Source: Okapia johnstoni
Lineage: Eukaryota > Chordata > Mammalia > Artiodactyla > Giraffidae
Reading direction: 5' to 3'
DNA length: 64,000 nt
Assembly (NCBI GenBank): GCA_024291935.2
Contig: CM044310.1
Coordinates: 83,698,713-83,762,712, forward strand
Part shown: one piece after another, positions 57,348 through 64,000 of the stretch
Position numbering within the stretch: the stretch's first letter is position 1
How the letters are laid out: each line of letters begins with the position of its first letter
Made by a program: the position numbers and the translations under genes
Notes under the pieces: model-generated
Databases searched by the model: none
What the model saw: the letters and a program-made list of their open reading frames with translations, nothing else
Told to the model about the DNA's origin: nothing

Positions 57348-57577
57348 GGGCTTCCCAGGTAGCACTAGTGGTAAAGATCCCACCTACCAATGCAGGAGAC
57401 ATAAGAAGCATGGGTTCGATCCCTGGGTCAGAAGATCTCCTGGAGGAGAGCATGGCAACCCACTCCAGTATTCTTGCCTGGAGAATCCCATGGACAGAGG
57501 AGCCTGGCAGGCTACAGTCCACGGGTTGCAAAGAGTTGAACATCACTGAATAGACTTAGCACACACACACAAACATG
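57348..57577 (+). mobile_element. Bov-tA SINE with short TSD
   Basis: Head 'gggcttcccaggtagcacta', intact B-box 'gggttcgatccctgggtcag', body, tail and (AC)n at 57561-57571. 'gatatat' flanks at 57341-57347 and 57578-57584. Confidence 0.93.
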
Positions 57578-58125
57578 ATATATACATATATAACATACAA
57601 ATTATGCACATGCATAAAAGGGAAAACTCCATTTTGCTCTGTTCTCTACTCTCTGAATGCTCACAATACTTCTGGTTACAGAATATTTGGGTTTTTCCCA
57701 CACACCAACCAATTCTCTGACACCAGCAGGGTGTCCTTCAGTTCAGTTAAGTTCTAACACTTTCTACCGGGAATTAGCACACACACCCTCTCCCCACCCA
57801 GGTCAAGGTGTTAGTCCCACAGTACTCCCCCTACTTCAGGCTCCAATAGTCCTAGGTTTTCACTTGTATTTCCAACCAATGGGCTGTGAGTCAGGAATCC
57901 CAAGACCCTCTTTGGTTTCCATAATTTGCTAGAATGTCTCACAGAACTCAGGAAAACACATTATTATAAAGGATATGATAAAGGTTAGAGATAAACAGCA
58001 GATGGCAAGGTACACAAGGAGAGAAGGGTCCCAAACACAGGCACTTCTTTCACCATGGAGTTGGAACATATTACCCTCCTGGCATGTGAATGCATTCACC
58101 AACCCATGAGTTCTCCAAACTCTGT

Positions 58126-58193
58126 TCAGTTCAGTTCAGTCGCTCTTTGCAACCCCAAGGACTGCAGCATGCCAGGCTTCCCTGTCCATCATC
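58126..58193 (-). mobile_element. BovB 3' terminal scrap (about 68 bp)
   Basis: 'cagttcagttcagtcgctct' through 'ttccctgtccatcatc'. The middle is shortened. 'aactctgt' occurs on both sides (58118-58125, 58194-58201), a possible TSD, though part of the right copy could be BovB sequence. Confidence 0.85.
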
Positions 58194-58492
58194 AACTCTG
58201 TACTTCATGGATTTTTATGAAGGCTTCATCTCATAGACATTATTATTAACTCAATTTCCAGCCTGTCTCCCCTCCTCAGAGGCTAGTGGGTGGTGCTGAA
58301 ATTTCTAAGCTTCTGATAATTGCTTTGTTTTTCCAGTGAGCAGCCGCCATCCTGCAGTTATCCAGGAGCCCATTAAGTGTCAACTCATTAGAACCAAAGA
58401 TTCTCTTATCATTCTAGAAATTCCAAAGGTTTAGGAGCGCTGTGTCAAAAACCAAAATCAAAGACCATATACCAGAACAAAAGATGCTCCTA

Positions 58493-58670
58493 GGTTCCCA
58501 GGTGGCTCAGTGATAAAGAATCTGCCTGCCAATGCAGAAGATGCAGCAGGTTCAATCCCTGGGTCAGGAAGATCCCCTGGAGAGGGAAATGGCAACCCAC
58601 TCCAGTATTCTTATCTGGGAAATCACATGGACAGAGGAGCCTGGCGGGATACAGTTCATTGGGTTGCAAA
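58493..58670 (+). mobile_element. Bov-tA SINE, 3' truncated
   Basis: Head 'ggttcccaggtggctcagtg', body to 'attgggttgcaaactgg'. The 'gagtcggacacgactgag' end is missing. It lies within the LTR fossil. Confidence 0.9.
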
Positions 58671-58893
58671 CTGGCCAATTGATTTTACCCTCAGGAAATC
58701 TCAAAGACTTTAGGAGCTCAGGCTAGAATCAGGTGAACACCAAAACATATTTTTTATTATATCATTATTTCACAATAGTTAAATGATTAAATGGTCTCTG
58801 GAAGTCCATCTATGTTCTAAATGATATTTCCTTCAGAAAAGAGATTACCTTGTGAGTTGTGTGTTACCAATTGGGAGAAGCAGGCTCTACACA

Positions 58894-59116
58894 GGCTTCC
58901 CAGGTGGCGCAAAAGGTAAAGAGCCTGTCTGCCAATGCAGGAGTCATAAGAGATATGGGTTTGATTCCTGGGTCAGGAAGATTTCCTGAAGAAGGAAATG
59001 GCAACTCACCTGAGTATTCTTGCCAGGAGAATCCCAGGGACAGAGGAGCCTGGTGGGCTACAGTCCATAGGGTCACAAAGAGTCAGACAGGACTGAAGTG
59101 AATTAGCATGCAGGAA
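58894..59116 (+). mobile_element. Bov-tA SINE with 7-bp TSD
   Basis: 'ctacaca' at 58887-58893 and 59117-59123. Head 'ggcttcccaggtggcgcaaa', body, tail 'gagtcagacaggactgaagt'. Confidence 0.94.
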
Positions 59117-59123
59117 CTACACA

Positions 59124-60724
59124 TCACCAACGAAATTCTCTCCATGGAGATAATTAGAGCTGGTTCCAATAATTACATATACTTTGGTCTCATTAAACAC
59201 CTTGCAGAATGAAACAGTATATGTAGGATGCCACCAAAAATGTCTAGAGCTACCTGCAGATAAATAAAAAACATTAGGCTCCTGGAGTGTCTGGAAAGAA
59301 AGATGCCTTGCCTTTACATTGCAGAGCCATACTTCACACAGAGTTCAGTTTCTCTGCTCAAAATCTCCTGAAGTAAAGGAGATTCTTTACTCCACTCACC
59401 CTTTTCCTCAGAGAAAAGGTTGAGGCGGACAGAGACTGAATGGCACAAAAATCAAAACCTCCGGGAACCCTTGAACAAACTAAAGACTTCGAGGAAACAG
59501 TGCAATCTGCTGCTCTAGTTCTGTAACAAATGAGAGAAGTATTTCATTTCAGGGCTGTGTTTTAACATGAAAAATGACCCATATTCTTTATCCATTAAAC
59601 TATTAGTACATCCCAGCATTGTGGGTCTTAATAACATTTCCTTAAATAACTGTGAAAGCCTATTGGTTTTATTTCTTCCAGAAAAAAAAAAAATCGAAAA
59701 GAGGAAAATATAACGTATTGGACTCAGAGATCAAGGTAATTAAAATTGTAAATGTCAATAATGATATCTGACATTTCTTTTCAACAATAACCAATTATTG
59801 CAAGCACTCCCCCAATAGCTGTTAAATCTATCTCTACAAATCTCATTTTTTCACATTTGGAATATCTAACACAGATCATTTGTCCTGGCCCCTTCCATTA
59901 GTCTATGTATAAATATATATTCAGGGAATGGCATGGCTTATGTTTTGTGTAATTAGAGTATCACTTTCCATGTTGAAAGCAATATTAAGTTACATTTAGG
60001 AAAACAGGAATATTATATGTTAAAATCCAGAATAAAGCTACACATCTGGTATATTTTAGTTGCGGGATATGTAATATCTCTATCCTGCCCAAATTCTCTC
60101 TGCTGGAAACCAAAATGAACAACTTTAGGAAGTGTTTCCTTTCTGTTGAAACTTGAGGCCTAAAGAGAGAGCTTGAGGAATGGGTTGAAAATGGATGTGA
60201 AAAAATCAACACTTATTGGGACAAGGAGATTAGAGATTAGAGCCTAATGTGGTCCTGAAGGGTCAGGGAGCACATCATGGGATACATGGGGCCTGGAGGG
60301 AGTCTGCTGAAAACATCGCAGAAGAACTGCCAGCAGAGAGTACAGGATGCTGGAAGGTGAGCAGATCTAAAGATGTGGCTGGAAGACAGGCTGCAGCAGC
60401 TCCTCACCGGAAGTGGAGAGCCGGCTTCCTTCTGGCCCCCGTGGCTTATTCCAGACTCTCACAGCCTTGTTGAGTGGGACACACAGTCATCACCAAACAA
60501 AGGAAGGGTTTTCTTGGTAGAGGAAACATGTACCTATCTCCTGGATTGTGTAAAATCTCCAAAATAAATTGGGCGAGGGTCATTCAACTGAACAGGAATA
60601 TTTCAGTATTTGTCACCAAATGGTATTCAAGGAGGAGAAGGAAGATGAGGGAGCAACATTTTATGAGTCCAGATCTATCGATAATCTTGAAATGTCTCAT
60701 TTATTCATGAAGAGAAACATGAGG
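59124..60724. other. repeat-poor AT-rich block, conserved-element candidate
   Basis: TAATTA cores at 59151-59156, 59170-59175, 59737-59742 and 59950-59955. 59520-60030 has no transposon. An A-run lies at 59683-59694. 60240-60480 is GC-richer with unsupported short frames. No exon recognised. Confidence 0.35.
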
Positions 60725-60822
60725 AAGCAACTGTGCTAATTCCTATCTTGCAGGTGAGGAAATTGAGGCTTGTAGAGAGGTCTATAGAAACATCCCGAGA
60801 ATGTACAGTGAGTAAAAGGCAA
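60725..60822 (-). mobile_element. MIR SINE core
   Basis: 'ttgcaggtgaggaaattgag' and 'cgagaatgtacagtgagtaa' match antisense MIR in spacing. Confidence 0.7.
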
Positions 60823-60838
60823 GTGCTGTGCTGTGCTT

Positions 60839-60958
60839 TGGAGAAGGAAATGGCAAGCCGCTTCAGTATTCTTGCCTGGGAAATTCCATGGACAGAGGAG
60901 CCTGGTTGGCTACAGTCCTTGGGTGTCACAAAGAGTCAGGCACGACTGAGCACAGCAC
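60839..60958 (+). mobile_element. Bov-A monomer, sense half of an inverted pair
   Basis: Starts at 'ggagaaggaaatggcaagcc' without a tRNA head and ends 'gcacgactgagcacagcac'. It abuts the antisense copy at 60959. Confidence 0.92.
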
Positions 60959-61158
60959 GTGCTTAGTTGCTCAGCTGTATCTGAATCTTTGTGACTCCCA
61001 TAGACTGTAGCTTGCCAGGCTCCTCTGTCCATGGGATTTTCCTAGCAAGAATACTGGAATGGGTAGCCATTTCCTCCTCCAGGGGATCTTCCTGACCCAG
61101 GCACTGAACCCATGTTTCCTACATTGCACATGGATTCTTTCCTACTGATCCACCATGG
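60959..61158 (-). mobile_element. Bov-tA SINE, antisense half of an inverted pair
   Basis: From 'gtgcttagttgctcagctgt' to the head remnant 'actgatccaccatgg'. The 3' ends of the two copies face each other with no spacer. Confidence 0.93.
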
Positions 61159-61209
61159 TTTTTAACTCAGGCCCCTGCCTACTCTGAGACTCATTGCCTG
61201 CAGTGGAGT

Positions 61210-61765
61210 CGTAGCCTCCTTTCTTTGCCTTAAATGTGCAAAGAGCTTTCCTTCTGCTGGATCTTTTCACCTGGTACCTGGAAGGATGTTTTTCATGGGT
61301 CTGATTACATATCAGAGTGCCTCCCTGTCCATCCTCACTAAAGTACCTCCCTACCTCCTCTGCCCATAGCCCAGCCACTCTGCACCACACTCCTGGTTTC
61401 CTTCCCTTCTCAGCACTTCTCTCTGTCTCTCTCAATTCTCTTCTGTAGGTCTCTGCTTTTTGGTGAATTGTCAATCAGCTTGTGGCTCAGCTGGTAAAGA
61501 ATCTGCCTGCAATGTGGGAGACCTGGGTTCGATCCTGGGTTGGGAAGATCCCCTGGAGAAGGGAGAGGCTACCCACTCCAGTATTCTGGCCTGGAGAATT
61601 CCACAGACTGTATAATCCATGAGTTTGCAAAGAGTCGGATATGACTGAGCAAATTTCACTTGACTAGAATGCCTACTCCTTAAATGTACATCAGTATCCC
61701 CAAGATCTAAATACTGGGTACTCACTCAATATTTATTGAATAGATGAATGAATGATTGAATGAGA
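61210..61765 (+). mobile_element. L2 LINE 3' end, split by a SINE
   Basis: Left part to about 61475 resembles the L2 3' region ('atcagagtgcctccctgtcc', 'ggtctctgctttttggtgaa'). The right part is the L2 tail ('atccccaagatctaaatact', 'cactcaatatttattgaata', 'gaatgaatgattgaatga'). The left part is weaker. Confidence 0.55.
61478..61662 (+). mobile_element. Bov-tA SINE (variant with 'gactgtataatccatg')
   Basis: Head 'tgtggctcagctggtaaaga', intact B-box 'gggttcgatcctgggttggg', body 'gggagaggctacccactcca' and tail 'gagtcggatatgactgagca'. The body variant corresponds to the second unit of common ruminant SINE dimers. Confidence 0.93.
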
Positions 61766-62130
61766 GAGATTTCTAGCTCAGTTTTATCTAAATCTGAAAC
61801 CTGAGCTTAATCTACTCCACAACATAGTCTCTTTTAATATGAGCCCAGAGGCTCTGAAATAAGTGATACCCTTGGGACAATTGCTGTGACCATGTTCTGG
61901 AAGGTTGGGGGGAGTTTGTTAGCCCTTTTTCCCTGGCCAGAATTTCTGTGAGTGCCATGTGACTAAAGAGTCCACTCTGAAACTCAAGGGTAATTGGGAT
62001 GATGAAAAAAATGTCACCTAGAGACAAAAATCCTTTGAGAAAGAAGAGAAGGGAAATGAGAAAAAGAAGTAAGAACACAAGAAAGACTCTTTTTGTCTCT
62101 ATTTAATTCCACCAGATAATAGCTCATAAG
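61766..62130. other. unique DNA, no gene seen
   Basis: No recognised repeat. The 88-codon minus frame at 61812-62078 has no domain features. Confidence 0.4.
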
Positions 62131-62325
62131 TGTTCCAATTTATTTGACAGCTGTTATGTGCTAGTCACAATGCTAAGCCCTTAGGGCGTGCACTGTCTCA
62201 TGTACATGTCCATCACAGCAACACACTGAAACTGCTACTATTGGAAATGGAAGCTCAAAGACATTAAGCTCCTTGGCCAAGGTCACTCATTTACTGAGTA
62301 ACTAACTTGCTAAGACTTTAAAACA
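62131..62325 (-). mobile_element. MIR SINE, near full length
   Basis: 'tatgtgctagtcacaatgct', 'gctactattggaaatggaag' and 'cttggccaaggtcactcatt' are antisense MIR landmarks in order. Confidence 0.8.
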
Positions 62326-62359
62326 GGTGTATTTTTTCCAGTGCCCTAGGATGGTCCAA

Positions 62360-62485
62360 TCGGAGAAGGCAATGGCACCCCACTCCAGTAGTCTTGCCTG
62401 GAAAATCCCATGGACGGAGGAGCCTGGTAGGTTACAGTCCATGGGGTTGCTAAGAGTTGGACACGACTGAGCAACTTCACTTCAC
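62360..62485 (+). mobile_element. BOV-A2-type monomer with perfect 12-bp TSD
   Basis: 'aggatggtccaa' is exact at 62348-62359 and 62486-62497. Starts 'cggagaaggcaatggcaccc', ends 'gcaacttcacttcac'. A monomeric BOV-A2-type insertion, young by its low divergence. Confidence 0.97.
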
Positions 62486-62497
62486 AGGATGGTCCAA

Positions 62498-63119
62498 AGT
62501 ATTGGAAATTTCTCAAATCCATCCTAGTGAGAAGAAGAAGAGGAGTAGAAAAAGGAGATACTCCAAAGTAGAAGACCATGGTGAACAACTTCCAACTAAG
62601 ATCCTCATAGCACAAGCACCATTGCATCTAAATGAACTCCTCAGCTCTGCCCCAAATCAGCAGTATGGAATTGGTCTACACAGCCAATAAAGAGAATAGA
62701 ACAACTGTTAAATATATCTTGCTAGCTCACTGTTAGGTTATTGCTTCCCAAACAGAGGATCCCAACCAGGCTTTGCGTAAATCTCTGGACATTAACCAAG
62801 AAGTTTGGCTCTGGCCATTAAAAAGGATTCTTTGATGACTGCCCCGAAATGAAGAGGCAGACACCCAGTTGAACGGATTTCCTGCTCTCTAGTCTGTGTG
62901 GACTGGGACACAATCGAATCTAAGTTTATTGTCTCCCCATGGCTTAGCTGGCCACCTGTGTCTGTGGAAATGGTTTTCGCAGAAGCCCAAGGTAAATGGT
63001 GCTATGCCCAATCCTTGTGTAATCCCTGTGCCTTCTAGCAGTGCCCCCCCAATAATGCATATTTGTCTCATTCATCCTCCACTTCATACCCCTGTGGCCC
63101 TACCAGGTGCAGGAACATA
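62498..63119. other. unique DNA, no gene seen
   Basis: No transposon. 62740-63010 has mixed composition with some CpGs. Opposing open frames at 62889-63120 overlap and are not called. Confidence 0.35.
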
Positions 63120-63800
63120 ACTCATAAGAAATATTAACATTAGCTGTTTATCACGGAGCTTGCAAAACAGAAAAGCAATAAAAGTGCAGGCACACTCACT
63201 CAATTACCATTGAAATAGATATCACAAAAATTATTCAGTGTCAGAAATCTAATTTTGTATGATATTTCTATATATTTCCACTGCTAATTTTTCTTCCCTC
63301 CAGTATTAGTGAATTAATATGCTTCAAATGCCCCTCTAGCTACCCTAGAAAAAAAAAATACTACTTATTTAGTTGAGCTACCCAAATCCATTAGACAAAT
63401 TTCCTTTACAGCAAAGCATTGATGAATGAAATGTCTCATGCTAATGTAAGAATAATCAATTTAGAATGCTTATGACAATTAACAAAGCTGAAGATACGCC
63501 TTGAAGGCTCCATGCTTTGTCAGCCCTGATTTGGATTAAACTTGCACTAATGGGATCATTTTTCTTCCAAAAGGTATTCTTTTTAGGCAGACCTATCAAT
63601 TAATATGAATTATGCATGTATAAAAGTACTAATGTCATTAATTAGACAAATTAATTTTTATGATGCAGTGGATAGACTAACACTAGATTATATGAGATAA
63701 CTTGCCCACGGCGCCCACCGATTTGAAATAAATGAATAGTTTATATTTGTGTGCTTTCCAAAGACTCAATCGGGATTAATCAGGCCAGTCTGTGGGCAGG
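63120..63800. other. AT-rich repeat-free block, conserved-element candidate
   Basis: Dense ATTA-type cores: 'agtgaattaatatgcttcaa', 'gacaattaacaaagctgaag', 'tttggattaaacttgcacta', TAATTA at 63639-63644 and 'acaaattaatttttatgatg'. CpGs remain at 63154, 63498, 63709-63719. No transposon, no reading frame. Resembles the block at 23.6-24.5 kb in composition. Confidence 0.4.
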
Positions 63801-64000
63801 AGATGGTGGAGATGTTGCATATTCTTGATGGTCTTCTCAACCAGAGAGGTCACTCCTGAGACAGCAGAGCCCAGATTTCAACAGGAAGAAAGTTTAGAAT
63901 AATCCTACACAGGGCCATGGGGGAAATTAGTAAACTAGCCTTTTTTTCTGGCAAACATTTATTGATTGTCTTCCCCAAATTTATATGCTGTTGTCTAAGT
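63801..64000. other. unique DNA to window end
   Basis: No recognised feature. Confidence 0.4.

Larger units (their letters stand above)
57700..58778 (+). mobile_element. old endogenous-retrovirus LTR fossil with nested insertions
   Basis: Segments such as 'gaatgtctcacagaactcag', 'aggataaggt'-like sequence at 57970, 'gcctgtctcccctcctcaga', 'gtgagcagccgccatcctgc' and 'ggtttaggagcgctgtgtca' follow the order of a mammalian ERV LTR that I recognise but cannot name securely. No retroviral gene is present. It is interrupted by a BovB scrap and a Bov-tA copy. The last part (the 'aggagctc' block) appears twice, at about 58380-58480 and 58483-58778. Confidence 0.5.

Noticed and set aside
1..64000. CRISPR arrays, operons, ribosome binding sites, insertion sequences, prophage
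   Set aside because: The window is a mammalian nuclear locus; the regular repeats are dispersed SINEs and microsatellites, not spacer arrays.

Overview
This window is non-coding DNA from a ruminant nuclear genome, most likely a bovid. The diagnosis rests on the repeats. There are about two dozen tRNA-headed Bov-tA / BOV-A2 SINE copies, five BovB (RTE-type) LINE fragments, two CHR-type SINEs of the cetacean-hippo-ruminant lineage, and L1 copies with artiodactyl-type 3' ends. Beneath these lies a shared mammalian layer of L2, MIR, MER5/hAT fossils, L1M and one old LTR. I found no protein-coding exon, rRNA, tRNA gene, CpG island, CRISPR array or prokaryotic feature. The only peptides of recognisable family are decayed BovB reverse-transcriptase fragments on the minus strand near 46.5-47.8 kb and 55.9-57.0 kb.

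Layout. 0-4 kb: purine-rich tract, an L1 3' end and a SINE. 4-5 kb: an L1M split by a Bov-tA copy with target-site duplications (TSDs) and a (CA)20 array. 5.2-6.1 kb: repeat-free DNA with E-box and MEF2-type motifs. 9.5-14.1 kb: L2, MIR and L1M fossils plus a SINE. 15.7-19.9 kb: SINE-rich, with two SINE dimers in tandem at 18.5-19.2 kb. 20-25 kb: mostly unique, with an AT-rich homeodomain-motif-rich block at 23.6-24.5 kb. 25-35 kb: MIR, MER5, BovB, CHR and SINE copies around unique blocks at 27.2, 29.4 and 32.6 kb. 35-40 kb: sparse. 40.6-43.3 kb: a deeply nested L1/SINE complex. 46.1-49.0 kb: a 1.66-kb BovB with perfect 14-bp TSDs, then L2, L1M and a younger L1. 49.8-53.5 kb: CHR SINE, Bov-tA and a 2.3-kb L1 ORF2 fossil. 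55.3-58.8 kb: SINE, second long BovB, SINE and an LTR fossil with nested insertions. 58.9-62.5 kb: SINEs including an abutting inverted pair. 62.7-64 kb: unique AT-rich DNA.

The picture is a gene desert or a very large intron. Whatever function exists is probably cis-regulatory. Candidate conserved blocks are proposed from absence of repeats and motif content only; no alignment was available. The clearest unusual mutational events are a template-switch hairpin inside the 46-kb BovB, a roughly 44-bp L1 tail insertion with its own TSDs at 38.3 kb, and an inverted/nested L1 complex at 41-43 kb. I did not find evidence of a new gene system.
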